64,000 nucleotides of DNA from Paracidovorax avenae (GTDB lineage: Bacteria > Pseudomonadota > Gammaproteobacteria > Burkholderiales > Burkholderiaceae_C), in assembly GCF_040892545.1 (NCBI RefSeq), contig NZ_CP156079.1, forward strand, positions 2,081,501 to 2,145,500. The letters are read 5' to 3'. Shown one piece after another: positions 1 through 7,838 of this stretch. The notes below the pieces were generated by a model that ran no database searches, had not been told where the DNA came from, and was given only the letters and a program-made list of their open reading frames with translations. Each line of letters starts with the position of its first letter. The first letter of the stretch is position 1. The translations under genes were made by a program, and so were the position numbers.

Positions 1-557
1 AATCGCAGATCGAAACCCTGCGCTCCGAGCAGGCCAGCCTGCGCGGCCAGAACGAGCAGCTGCAGCGCGACGTGGCCGACCTGCAACGCCGGCAGAAGGA
101 CATCGCCCAGGGCGTGGACGAACGCCTCAAGCAGTTCGAGCCCGCCAAGGTGACCATGGACGGCCAGGAATTCCAGGCCGATCCCACGGAAAAGCGCGAC
201 TTCGAAGCCGCTCTGGCCGTGTTCCGCTCGGGCAAGTTCCCCGATGCCGTGTCCGCCTTCGGCAACTTCCTGCGCCAGTATCCCCGCAGCGGCTACGTGC
301 CCTCGGCCCGGTTCTGGCTGGGCAACGCCCAGTACGCCACGCGCGACTACAAGGAAGCGATCAACAACTTCAAGGCCCTGCTGGCCGCGTCGCCCGACCA
401 TGCGCGCGCACCGGAAGCCGCCCTGTCGATCGCCAACTGCCAGATCGAGCTGAAGGACACGCGCGCCGCGCGCAAGACGCTGGAAGACCTGCTGCGCGCC
501 TATCCGCAGTCCGAAGCCGCTGCCGCGGCCAAGGAACGCCTCGCGCGGCTCAAGTGA
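1..557 (+). CDS. cpoB: Cell division coordinator CpoB (YbgF), 3' part
   Basis: The reading frame is open from base 3, so the 5' end lies outside the window. The first ~45 visible residues are polar and rich in Gln, Glu, Arg and Leu, as in the trimerising coiled coil of YbgF/CpoB. The rest is a tetratricopeptide domain that starts near the motif FEAALAVFRSGKF and ends in the usual C-terminal TPR of the family. CpoB is a periplasmic partner of the Tol-Pal complex and coordinates outer-membrane constriction with septal peptidoglycan synthesis. It normally follows pal, which would lie just left of the window. The stop overlaps the GTG start of the next gene by four bases. Family assignment rests on domain layout and is strong; only the N-terminus is missing. 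Confidence 0.9.
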   Translation, partial: SQIETLRSEQASLRGQNEQLQRDVADLQRRQKDIAQGVDERLKQFEPAKVTMDGQEFQADPTEKRDFEAALAVFRSGKFPDAVSAFGNFLRQYPRSGYVPSARFWLGNAQYATRDYKEAINNFKALLAASPDHARAPEAALSIANCQIELKDTRAARKTLEDLLRAYPQSEAAAAAKERLARLK

Positions 558-1453
558 GCACGCCGGTGCAGCAGCATGCGCAGGGGGCGGCGCCGGAGAC
601 GGCCCGGCCCTCTGCAGCCCCTTCCTCGGGCCCTGGCCCGGGGGCGCAAGATCTCTTCCCCCTCGACGCCGACCTGCGCCGCCGCTTCGGTGGGCTGGAG
701 CGCCTCTATGGCGTGGAGGGCGCCGCCCGCATCCGTGCGGCCCATGTGGCCGTGGTCGGCGTGGGCGGCGTCGGCTCCTGGGCCGTCGAGGCCCTGGCCC
801 GCAGCGGGGTGGGGCGGCTCACGCTCATCGATCTCGACAACGTGGCGGAATCCAACGTGAACCGCCAGATCCATGCCCTGTCCACCACCGTGGGGCAGGC
901 CAAGGTGGAAGCCATGCGCGACCGCATCGCGCTCATCCACCCGGGTTGCGAGGTCCGCTGCATCGAGGAATTCGTCGAGCCCGGCAACTGGCCCGGCATC
1001 CTTCCCGAGGGCGTGGACGCGGTCATCGATGCCTGCGACCAGGTCCACGCCAAGACGGCCATGGCTGCCTGGGCGCTGAGGCTGCGCCATGGCCACCACC
1101 GCTTCATCAGCGTGGGCGCGGCCGGCGGCAAGCGCCTGGCCCACAAGGTGGACATCGACGATCTCTCCCGGACCACGCACGATCCCTTGCTCGCGCAGCT
1201 GCGCTACCGCCTGCGCAAGCAGCACGGCGCCGCGCGCGAGGGGCGCCGGATCGGCATCACCTGCGTGTTCAGCCGCGAAGCCGTGGCGCCTCCGCATGCC
1301 TCGTGCGCGGTGGATGCCGGCGCCGATGGCACCCTGAACTGCCACGGCTACGGATCGGTGGTGTCGGTCACCGCCACCTTCGGCCAGTGTGCCGCGGGCT
1401 GGGTACTCGACCGGCTCGCCGAATCTGGTTCGGGCCCCAAAGTGGCGCTATAA
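554..1453 (+). CDS. tcdA: tRNA threonylcarbamoyladenosine dehydratase TcdA
   Basis: This 299-residue protein belongs to the ThiF/MoeB/E1-like family. It carries the nucleotide-binding glycine motif GVGGVGS at residues 69-75 and the IDLDNVAESNVNRQ motif near 92-105. TcdA (CsdL) uses ATP to cyclise t6A37 of tRNA to ct6A. The GTG start at 554 overlaps the cpoB stop, which suggests translational coupling. The first ~35 residues are Pro/Ala-rich and extend beyond the usual ~265-residue family length, so a start further inside is possible. The stop codon TAA lies inside the TATAAT box of the downstream tRNA promoter. A modification enzyme for ANN-decoding tRNAs, which include tRNA-Lys(UUU), sits directly upstream of that tRNA gene; this may be coincidence. 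Confidence 0.92.
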   Translation: MSTPVQQHAQGAAPETARPSAAPSSGPGPGAQDLFPLDADLRRRFGGLERLYGVEGAARIRAAHVAVVGVGGVGSWAVEALARSGVGRLTLIDLDNVAESNVNRQIHALSTTVGQAKVEAMRDRIALIHPGCEVRCIEEFVEPGNWPGILPEGVDAVIDACDQVHAKTAMAAWALRLRHGHHRFISVGAAGGKRLAHKVDIDDLSRTTHDPLLAQLRYRLRKQHGAAREGRRIGITCVFSREAVAPPHASCAVDAGADGTLNCHGYGSVVSVTATFGQCAAGWVLDRLAESGSGPKVAL

Positions 1454-1454
1454 T
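1449..1454 (+). promoter_or_regulatory. -10 box of the tRNA-Lys promoter
   Basis: A perfect TATAAT lies 44 bases before the tRNA 5' end and overlaps the tcdA stop codon (1451-1453). The candidate -35, TGGTTC at 1426-1431 with 17-bp spacing, is weak. Confidence 0.6.
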
Positions 1455-1498
1455 TTGAGTCTTTGCTGTTGCGGCTTCCGGGCCGTGGCAGCAATGTT

Positions 1499-1574
1499 GG
1501 GACGTTAGCTCAGTTGGTAGAGCAGCGGACTTTTAATCCGTTGGTCACAAGTTCGAATCTTGTACGTCCTACCA
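1499..1574 (+). tRNA. tRNA-Lys (anticodon UUU)
   Basis: The 76-nt gene folds as a standard cloverleaf. The acceptor arms GGGACGT and ACGTCCT pair with one G-U. The D arm is GCTC/GAGC, the anticodon loop CTTTTAA contains TTT, and the T arm is ACAAG-TTCGAAT-CTTGT. The discriminator A and CCA are encoded. No second tRNA follows; an intrinsic terminator comes ten bases later, so it is probably transcribed alone from the TATAAT promoter in the end of tcdA. Confidence 0.97.
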
Positions 1575-1583
1575 AAAATCAGG

Positions 1584-1617
1584 AAACCCTGCTATGCAAA
1601 ACGTAGCAGGGTTTTTT
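1584..1617 (+). terminator. Intrinsic terminator after tRNA-Lys
   Basis: The arms AAACCCTGCTA (1584-1594) and TAGCAGGGTTT (1604-1614) are perfectly complementary over 11 bp with a 9-base loop, and are followed by a T-run. This is a textbook rho-independent terminator. Confidence 0.9.
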
Positions 1618-1736
1618 ATTTTCCGAAGGCTGGCGGTCTGACAGGCCGTGCCCGAATGGCTCTTGTCCAAAGCAAGGCTTGCCTGGCATCGCGTTCCATG
1701 GGCCGCTTTTTTGGGGTGCGCTTCTAGAATGGGCCG

Positions 1737-2171
1737 ATGCCCACATCCGTCCCCCTTGACCGCTTCATCGCTGCCCAGGAACCTGTCTGGGACCGGGTAC
1801 TGTCTGAACTGAACGCCGGGAAAAAGCGCTCCCACTGGATGTGGTTCATCTTCCCCCAGATCCAGGGCCTGGGCCACAGCGACATGGCGCAACGCTACGC
1901 CATCCAGAACCGCGCGGAGGCCGCGGCCTACCTGGAGCATCCCGTGCTCGGCGAGCGCCTGCGCGAAGCCTGCCGCGTCCTGCTCGGCCTGGATCACGGC
2001 CTGTCCGCCCATGGGATCTTCGGTTCCCCCGACGACATCAAGCTCCGCTCCAGCATGACGCTGTTCGCCGAAGTCGCAGGACCGGGAAGCTGTTTCGATG
2101 CCATGCTGGCCCGGTACTTCGATGGCGTGAAGGATGCGCGCACGCTGGAGTTGCTGGGTTCGATGGCCTGA
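1737..2171 (+). CDS. DUF1810 family protein
   Basis: This 144-residue soluble protein matches DUF1810 along its length. It has the family's conserved KRSHWMWFIFPQIQGLG stretch near residues 30-45 and the SPDDIKLRSSMTLF segment near 98-111. Family length is about 140-150 residues, so it looks complete. The biochemical role of DUF1810 is not established. It has no close partner gene: the tRNA terminator lies upstream and a convergent gene lies downstream. The ATG at 1737 is the only sensible start, with no strong ribosome-binding site visible. Confidence 0.85.
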   Translation: MPTSVPLDRFIAAQEPVWDRVLSELNAGKKRSHWMWFIFPQIQGLGHSDMAQRYAIQNRAEAAAYLEHPVLGERLREACRVLLGLDHGLSAHGIFGSPDDIKLRSSMTLFAEVAGPGSCFDAMLARYFDGVKDARTLELLGSMA

Positions 2172-2214
2172 CGCCTGGCGCCGCAGCGGCATTACTGCCG
2201 AAAGGTTTGCTCCA

Positions 2215-2242
2215 GGCCCCGGCCCCGGGTGGAGCCGGGGCC
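2215..2242. terminator. GC-rich hairpin between convergent genes
   Basis: GGCCCCGG (2215-2222) and CCGGGGCC (2235-2242) form a perfect 8-bp stem in the 79-bp gap between two convergent genes. It has no T-run on either side, so a bidirectional terminator role is only a guess. Confidence 0.35.
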
Positions 2243-2250
2243 CATCCTGG

Positions 2251-3396
2251 TCACAGGCTCTTCAGCGGCACCACGTCCTTGCCCTTGAAGGTGTACACCG
2301 TCACCGCCGACGACTTCAGGTCGTGTTTCGCGTCGTACGAGAACTCGCCGGTCACGCCGGCATATTTGCCGTTGGCGATCGCCTGCGCGATCTTCTTCGT
2401 GTCGGTGGTGGACTGGGCAGTCTCCATGGCATTGGCCAGCAGGTGCATGCCGTCGTAGAAGGCGGCGGCATAGGTGAGCGGGTCGCGCTTGTATTCGGCG
2501 CGGTAGCGCTCGGCGAACTTCTGGCCCTTGTCGCTCTTGTCCAGCATCGAGCCGCCCTGGGTGCAATAGACGTTCAGGTCACCGGTGAGCTGGGCCAGGT
2601 TGGCGGTTTCGGTGGAACAGATGCCATCGCCCCCGAGCAGGGGGCCGGTGATGCCGAGAGCGCGCATCTGCTTGAGCAGCGGGCCGCCCTGGGGCGAGTA
2701 GCCGCCGTAGAACACGGCCTCGGCCTTGGCGCCGCGGATGTTGGTCAGGATGGCGCTGAAATCCGTGGCCTTGTCTGTGGTGAATTCGGTGGCGACCACC
2801 TGCAGGCCCAGGCGCCTGGCCTGCGCCGTGAATTCGCGCGCGACGCCCTGGCCGTAGGCGGTGCGGTCGTCGATCACGGCCACCGTCTTGAGCTTCAGGT
2901 CCTGCGCCGCGTAGGTGGCCATCTTGGTGCCCAGCTGGTTGTCGCTGGCGCCGATGCGGAACAGCGTGCCGTAGCCGAGTTCCGTGATCTTCGGGTTGGA
3001 GGCCACGGTGAGCGTGAGGATGTCCGAGTCGTTCAGCACCCGGGCGGCCGGCACCGTGACGCCCGAGTTGTAGGGGCCGAGCACGAAGCGGATCTTCTTG
3101 TCGGCCAGGGTCTGGGCGACCTGCACGCCCTGCTTGGGGTCGGCCACGTCGTCGTTGATGTCCAGCTCGAACACCACGGGCTTGCCGGCCACCTTGACGC
3201 CCTTGGCGTTCAGTTCCTTGATGGCGAGCAGCGCGCCGTCGCGGTTGTCTCCTCCGTTGGCCGCCTGCGGGCCCGTGACGGGGCTCATGAAGCCGATGCG
3301 GACACGTTCCTGTGCCTGGGCATGGGCAACCGCGCAGGCCAGTCCCAGGGCCATCGCGGTCAGGCGGAAAATCTTTCGGGTCTTGCTCATTGGCAT
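2251..3396 (-). CDS. Branched-chain amino acid ABC transporter substrate-binding protein (LivK-type)
   Basis: This 381-residue periplasmic receptor is of the Peripla_BP_6 (Leu/Ile/Val-binding) type. The start at 3396 is chosen because AAGGA lies just upstream and a signal peptide follows at once: basic SKTRK, a hydrophobic core, and cleavage near AHAQAQE. An open frame extends further upstream but lacks these signs; ATG at 3390 is an alternative. The mature start VRIGFMSPVTGPQA and the later GGYSPQGGPLLKQMR are typical of the family. No permease or ATPase genes flank it, so it is an orphan receptor that would have to share a Liv-type transporter. Its ligand cannot be read from sequence. Confidence 0.9.
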   Translation of the reverse strand: MPMSKTRKIFRLTAMALGLACAVAHAQAQERVRIGFMSPVTGPQAANGGDNRDGALLAIKELNAKGVKVAGKPVVFELDINDDVADPKQGVQVAQTLADKKIRFVLGPYNSGVTVPAARVLNDSDILTLTVASNPKITELGYGTLFRIGASDNQLGTKMATYAAQDLKLKTVAVIDDRTAYGQGVAREFTAQARRLGLQVVATEFTTDKATDFSAILTNIRGAKAEAVFYGGYSPQGGPLLKQMRALGITGPLLGGDGICSTETANLAQLTGDLNVYCTQGGSMLDKSDKGQKFAERYRAEYKRDPLTYAAAFYDGMHLLANAMETAQSTTDTKKIAQAIANGKYAGVTGEFSYDAKHDLKSSAVTVYTFKGKDVVPLKSL

Positions 3397-3568
3397 GTTG
3401 TTCCTTGTGATGCAGGGATGGGGCACGGCGATCGGATGGGCCTGGTGCCCCGGCAGGCCGGAAGGGTCCGCCTGGCTCGTGGCTGGGCGGACCGGCAAAA
3501 ACCCCCGATTGTGCGCACGCTTTCGGTGCGCTCTGGCGCAGTGCCCGCTGAAAACGAGGTGGTGCAGA

Positions 3569-4507
3569 TCACACGGCGATGCCGAGCGACCGGATGGCGA
3601 CCCGCGCGGCCGCGAGATCCCAGGCGGCCGTGCCCACGCTCTTGAAGACCGCCGGACGGCTGCGGTCGGGCCCGGCCATGATCAGCGACGCGAGCGGATG
3701 GACGCTGCTCCAGTCCACCTGTGCGCGGATCAGGTCGCCAGCCTCGTGCCGGGCGCCCGCCGGGTCGTCGGCGTACAGGTCGCTGCCCTGCAGGGTGGTG
3801 GCGCCGATCTCGGCCATGCCGGGCCTGAAGGCGCCGACGCCGATCACCACGCGCCCGGCGCGGGCGGGCTCGTCGTAGATGGGGGCCGTGGCGGTGGTGA
3901 GCGCGATGACCGCATCGACCGCGTCCGGAATGGCCCCGGTGCAGGGCTGGACGGCGGAGGGCGCTGCGGCCTGCGTGCAGAAAGCCTGCGCCGCCAAGGC
4001 GGTCCGGCCGCGAACGAGTACCTTGCAGGCGGGGTGCAGCTCCCGTATGGCCTGGAGGTGGTGCCGGGCCTGCACGCCCGTGCCGATGAGCAGTACCTGC
4101 CGTGGTGCCTGCCCCAGCAGCCGGCCCAGCGCCACCATCGAGACGGCCGCCGTGCGGCGGCCCGTGAGTTCCGGGCCATGGAGCTGGCACAGCGGCCGGC
4201 CGGACGGCGCATCGCACACCGTGACGATGCCGTGCAGTGTCGGCAACTCCCGGGCTGCATTGCCCGGCTGCACGGTGACCAGCTTGTGGATGCCGAGGTC
4301 GTGCGCCACCGCCGGCATGCTGAGCAACACGCCGCCCTGGCCCAGCGGCAGCGCGAGGCGTTCCGGGCTGGCGATCTCACCGCGGTGGAATTCGACGGCG
4401 GCGGCCTCGATGGCCGGCACCAGCGCAGCGAATGGCAGGGCATGGGCCGTGGCTGCCTGGTCGCAGGCGTGCAAGGCCGCGGCCTGCGCGGGAAGTGCGG
4501 AGATCAT
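3569..4507 (-). CDS. Ornithine cyclodeaminase / mu-crystallin family protein (probable delta1-pyrroline-2-carboxylate reductase)
   Basis: This 312-residue protein has the family fold. HKLVT places the conserved Lys at 75, TGRRTAA lies at 115-121, and the dinucleotide-binding loop GTGVQARHH lies at 142-150. Proteobacterial members of this size often reduce delta1-pyrroline-2-carboxylate or delta1-piperideine-2-carboxylate in trans-4-hydroxyproline or D-lysine catabolism, whereas true ornithine cyclodeaminases are usually longer. The exact substrate is therefore uncertain. It lies 172 bp upstream of, and on the same strand as, the LivK-type receptor, which could supply an amino acid substrate; that link is inference. 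Confidence 0.82.
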   Translation of the reverse strand: MISALPAQAAALHACDQAATAHALPFAALVPAIEAAAVEFHRGEIASPERLALPLGQGGVLLSMPAVAHDLGIHKLVTVQPGNAARELPTLHGIVTVCDAPSGRPLCQLHGPELTGRRTAAVSMVALGRLLGQAPRQVLLIGTGVQARHHLQAIRELHPACKVLVRGRTALAAQAFCTQAAAPSAVQPCTGAIPDAVDAVIALTTATAPIYDEPARAGRVVIGVGAFRPGMAEIGATTLQGSDLYADDPAGARHEAGDLIRAQVDWSSVHPLASLIMAGPDRSRPAVFKSVGTAAWDLAAARVAIRSLGIAV

Positions 4508-4576
4508 GTCGTGGCTCCGGTAGGGATGGGAAGGAGCCCGGCATTGTCCTCCCGCAGGCTGGCAGCCCGAAGGCCG

Positions 4577-4885
4577 TCAGCCCAGCCGCACCTCGAAATA
4601 CGCTCCTTCCGACTCCCCCAGGCCCTGCATGCCGGCGGTGCGCGCGGCCGCCGCCGCGCGGGCCCATCGGTTGATGGTGGCCATCGGGTCCGTGCCTTCG
4701 GGGGCCTCGTCGCCGTCCTGCAGGCACTGCACTGCGGCGAGCGATCCGGCCACGCCTTCCGGGCCGCCGAGCTGGCGCTCCAGCACCCGGGCGTAGCGGG
4801 CCTCTGCGGCGGTGCGCTCGCGCTGCGGCAGTTCGGGGAAATCGCACAGGGCGACGGTATAGGCGAGGGTGGCGGTTTCGGGCAT
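4577..4885 (-). CDS. Conserved hypothetical protein, 102 aa
   Basis: The start at 4885 is supported by AGGAG eight bases upstream on the minus strand. The protein is small, acidic and Ala/Arg-rich, with the segments CDFPELPQRERTAAEARYARV and MATINRWARAAAAA, and has no signal peptide or membrane segment. I do not recognise a named family. The frame stays open far upstream, but only this start has a good ribosome-binding site. It lies between the reductase and the nuclease genes, all on the minus strand, with gaps of 69 and 83 bases, so co-transcription is possible. Confidence 0.6.
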   Translation of the reverse strand: MPETATLAYTVALCDFPELPQRERTAAEARYARVLERQLGGPEGVAGSLAAVQCLQDGDEAPEGTDPMATINRWARAAAAARTAGMQGLGESEGAYFEVRLG

Positions 4886-4968
4886 GCCTTTTCTCCTGAA
4901 GTAGCAATGACTGTATGAATATACAGCCATTGAAGGGCAGGTGGGAAGGGGGCGTTTCCGGAGATGCG

Positions 4969-5835
4969 TCAATGCGCGGGCGCCGGGGAGGGCAGCAGCC
5001 GCATGCCGGTGCGGCGCTCCACCTCCTGCAGGGTGATGGGCGGGCCTGCAGTGGCGCCGGGCGCATTCTGCTGCCAGTGCGCCCACGAGCGACCGGTCTC
5101 GGCGTCGTACACCAGCTTGAACAGGTGTGATGGCACGGCCACCTGTCCGGCGCCGATGGTCCTGGCTCCGGGCTCGAAGACGGGGCCGGTGATGACATAC
5201 ACGTCGCCGCGCGCGCGCAGTGCATAGCGGCGCGTGTCCTCTTCGATCCGTGACCAGGGGCCGCTGTTCTGCTTCGGGTCCTGCGGCACCATGTTGGCGA
5301 GGCTGAAGGACTGCGCCATGGCTTCGGGCGTGCCCATGTCGCCCGCGGGCGCCATGTGGCCGCGGGCATAGCCCGAGCCGCGGTAGTCCTCGAGTTCGGC
5401 GCGCTCGCCGCGCGGCAGCCGCGCGTCCGCGTAGAAGTGGTCGGTGCGGTGCTGCTGCCGGGCCTGCTGCAGGATCTGGCGGTTGAGCCGCTCGGCCACA
5501 TACACGGGGGTGCGCGTGTTGCCGCTGTGCAGCACCGCGAAGGCGTCGAAGCACAGCTCGCGCAGCCGGGGCGCATCGGGGGTGAGGGGCGGCACGCCGC
5601 CGGCGAAGTGCTGGCGGCACTCCGTGAACTGGCCGGCGCGCGTGGGCTGGGCGGCGTTGCCGGGCCAGGGGCCCTGCGTGGGGTGGATGCCGCAGCTCGT
5701 GACCTGCAGGCCCACGACCGCGCAGCTGAACAGGGAGACCAGCAGCCGGCGCATGCGGCCGGAGGACCGGTGCAGGAGGGTGATGGACGGGGAGCGGGAG
5801 GATTTCTTTCTGCGCGGTTGCTTCTGCTGGACCAT
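4969..5835 (-). CDS. Secreted DNA/RNA non-specific endonuclease (NUC1/NucA family)
   Basis: From the start at 5835 the protein has 288 residues. The hallmark motif is SGYARGHMAPAGD, with the RGH triad at 158-160 (general-base His160), followed by the metal-binding Asn in FSLANMVPQ (Asn181) and the downstream NSGPWSRIE helix. These nucleases cut DNA and RNA without sequence preference, usually outside the cell. A hydrophobic segment near residues 29-47 (RRLLVSLFSCAVVGLQ) ending in VTSC suggests a signal peptide or lipobox, preceded by a basic stretch. The start is uncertain: GGAGG abuts ATG 5835 too closely, GTG 5880 lacks a site, and ATG 5754 would place the signal peptide at the very N-terminus. 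Nutritional DNA degradation or competition is the likely role. Confidence 0.82.
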   Translation of the reverse strand: MVQQKQPRRKKSSRSPSITLLHRSSGRMRRLLVSLFSCAVVGLQVTSCGIHPTQGPWPGNAAQPTRAGQFTECRQHFAGGVPPLTPDAPRLRELCFDAFAVLHSGNTRTPVYVAERLNRQILQQARQQHRTDHFYADARLPRGERAELEDYRGSGYARGHMAPAGDMGTPEAMAQSFSLANMVPQDPKQNSGPWSRIEEDTRRYALRARGDVYVITGPVFEPGARTIGAGQVAVPSHLFKLVYDAETGRSWAHWQQNAPGATAGPPITLQEVERRTGMRLLPSPAPAH

Positions 5836-5996
5836 CCTCCGATTAGAACCCGCGCCGGTGCCCTGCCAGGGCTTGCGCACGCAACAGATGCTGCCGGCCG
5901 TGTCCGCCCTGACCGGCCAACGCTGCGTTGTCTGACGTGCCGGCCTGCCGGCACGCCCTAAGGTCGGTGCATCGATAGCACACCAGGAGCCTTCCC

Positions 5997-6290
5997 ATGA
6001 TCACCACCGAACCGACGATGACCAACCTGTTCCTGCAACTGGGCCTGGAGGAAGACCCGGACGCCATCACCCGCTTCATCCATACCCACCAGCTCGGTGC
6101 CGGGGTGCAGGTGGCCGATGCGCCCTTCTGGAACGATGCGCAGCGCCAGTTCCTGGCGGAGCAGCTCAAGGCCGACGCGCCCTGGGCCATGGTGGTGGAC
6201 CAGTTCAACGAAGCGCTGCATGCCGATGCGGTGGAGCGGCGCACCGAAGCGGAAGTGCCGGGCAGCGCCGAGGCCGTGCCCGCGCGCTGA
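5997..6290 (+). CDS. DUF2789 family protein
   Basis: This 97-residue protein begins with the family-typical MTNLFLQLGLEED segment after a short leader and contains FWNDAQRQFLAEQLKADAPWA near residues 42-62. DUF2789 proteins are small and cytoplasmic, of unknown role, and common in gamma- and betaproteobacteria. An AGGAG lies eight bases before the ATG. The last ~20 residues are polar and extend slightly beyond the usual domain. It appears to be a single-gene unit. Confidence 0.85.
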   Translation: MITTEPTMTNLFLQLGLEEDPDAITRFIHTHQLGAGVQVADAPFWNDAQRQFLAEQLKADAPWAMVVDQFNEALHADAVERRTEAEVPGSAEAVPAR

Positions 6291-6390
6291 TCGCCATCCC
6301 GCCGGAGAACCCGGCCCGTCCCCCTTCCGTGTGCCCTGCATCTGGAGAGAATGTGCAGGCAATTTTGCGGGCGAGAGGCGCGGAGGGACG

Positions 6391-7458
6391 ATGAGGGATG
6401 GTGGAGACGGTCCAGGCGGCAAGGAATCGGCGGATCCCGTCGGCAGCGCACATGCGGCCGGATGGCAGGGCATCGCTGCCCTCGAAGGCGCGTGGTCGCG
6501 CATGGCGCTGGCGCGACGGGGGCGTGCGCAAGAGGTGCCGATGCGGCAGTGGCGCGAGGACCACTGGGTGCTGCATGCCCTGGGCATCGGGATCGAGCCG
6601 TTCCATGCGTGGTTCGGCCGGAACGACGCAGCGGACTTCCATGACTTTGCGCGGTGGCTGCAGGAAACGGCGGGGGACCCGCCCACGGACCGGGTGGCAC
6701 GGCTGGAGGCCGCACTGGCAGGGCTGCCTCCACCGCCCGAAGCTCGGCAGTTGATTGCCGAGGTGGATCGCATGGAGCCGGTGCTGTCCGAGGACGACCT
6801 GGCCTCCTGGGAGGCGCAGGGCTATGTGGTGCTGCACGACGCCATACCTCCGGACGATACCGCTGCCGCGGCCGGGGCCATCTGGACGTTTCTCGGCGCG
6901 CGGCCGGAGGATCCCGCCAGCTGGTATCCCTTCAACGACCACGGCATCATGGTGCAGCTATTCCAGCACGAGGCCCTGGAGCGCAACCGGCGCAACCTGC
7001 GCATCCACAAGGCGTTCGCCCAGCTGTGGGGCACGGCGGACCTGTGGTGCACCACCGACCGCGTGGGGTTCAATGCCCCGGAAACGCCTTCCCACCGGTT
7101 CCGCGGCCCGCACCTGCACTGGGACGTCAGCCTGCGGATGCCGGTGCCTTTCGGCACGCAGGGCATCCTGTACCTGGCGGACACCCGGGCGGAACAGGGG
7201 GCGTTCACCCTCGTGCCCGGATTCCACCACCGGCTCGGGGCATGGCTGGACGGTCTGCCCGGGGGGCCGGCATCCGCCCGCATGCAGGACCTCCAGGCGC
7301 TGGGCGCGATGCCCATCGCCGGGCGCGCCGGCGATCTCATCATCTGGCACCACGCCCTGCCGCACGGCAGCCGGCCGAACACCGAAGACCGGCCCCGCCT
7401 GGTGCAGTACCTCAACTTCTTTCCGGCCGATGCGCCGGCGCAGGACGAGTGGATCTGA
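6391..7458 (+). CDS. Phytanoyl-CoA dioxygenase (PhyH) family protein
   Basis: From ATG 6391, with GGAGG five bases upstream, the protein has 355 residues. The C-terminal two thirds (from ~130) are a PhyH-like Fe(II)/2-oxoglutarate oxygenase: the metal ligands are HLHWDVS (His243, Asp245) and ALPHGS (His325), followed by the Arg of the 2-oxoglutarate site. GAFTLVPGFHH near 270-280 is also characteristic. The first ~125 residues form an extra N-terminal region with HWVLHALGIGIEPFHAWF that I cannot assign. The substrate is unknown; bacterial members hydroxylate lipids, amino acids or natural products. It stands alone, with no biosynthetic genes nearby. Confidence 0.85.
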   Translation: MRDGGDGPGGKESADPVGSAHAAGWQGIAALEGAWSRMALARRGRAQEVPMRQWREDHWVLHALGIGIEPFHAWFGRNDAADFHDFARWLQETAGDPPTDRVARLEAALAGLPPPPEARQLIAEVDRMEPVLSEDDLASWEAQGYVVLHDAIPPDDTAAAAGAIWTFLGARPEDPASWYPFNDHGIMVQLFQHEALERNRRNLRIHKAFAQLWGTADLWCTTDRVGFNAPETPSHRFRGPHLHWDVSLRMPVPFGTQGILYLADTRAEQGAFTLVPGFHHRLGAWLDGLPGGPASARMQDLQALGAMPIAGRAGDLIIWHHALPHGSRPNTEDRPRLVQYLNFFPADAPAQDEWI

Positions 7459-7576
7459 GCGGCGTGCGGCGGGTCGGGACATTGCGCGACCCGTGCGCAT
7501 GGCCTTGTCCGACGCGGGGCGCGAGGCGCGACGGGTTACCTTGGGATCCTCACAAACCGTCGATGGAGAAGATCCC

Positions 7577-7711
7577 ATGAACGCACCACGCAACTCGGCT
7601 GGCGCCGTCCCCACGTCCTCGAGCCGCAACCGGTTCGCCAGTGCCCGCACCCTGTGGGTCGCCGGCATCGCTTTGGCGGTGATTCTCTTCGCATTCATGA
7701 TTCCCTGGTGA
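7577..7711 (+). CDS. Small single-pass membrane protein, 44 aa
   Basis: A short ORF starts at ATG 7577 behind a GGAGAAG site at good spacing. Residues 1-27 are polar (Ser, Asn, Arg); residues 28-43 (LWVAGIALAVILFAFM) form one hydrophobic helix that ends two residues before the stop. The family is not recognised. The clean ribosome-binding site and the classic tail-anchor layout support a real gene. Confidence 0.55.
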   Translation: MNAPRNSAGAVPTSSSRNRFASARTLWVAGIALAVILFAFMIPW

Positions 7712-7838
7712 GTACCGGCCGGGTACAACCGGCATGGGAGGCCCGGGCAGGGCGGAGCGCGATGACCGCTCCGTCCTCCGGGCCGACGGCGGACGCTGGC
7801 GATGGTCGCCAGGCGCCGCACCATGTCGGGAGGGACCC

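Noticed and set aside
500..1345. A minus-strand frame opposite tcdA
   Set aside because: Antisense shadow; tcdA has intact family motifs.
3397..3498. An N-terminal extension of the LivK-type receptor from 3498
   Set aside because: It would bury the signal peptide 34 residues inside. ATG 3396 has its own AAGGA.
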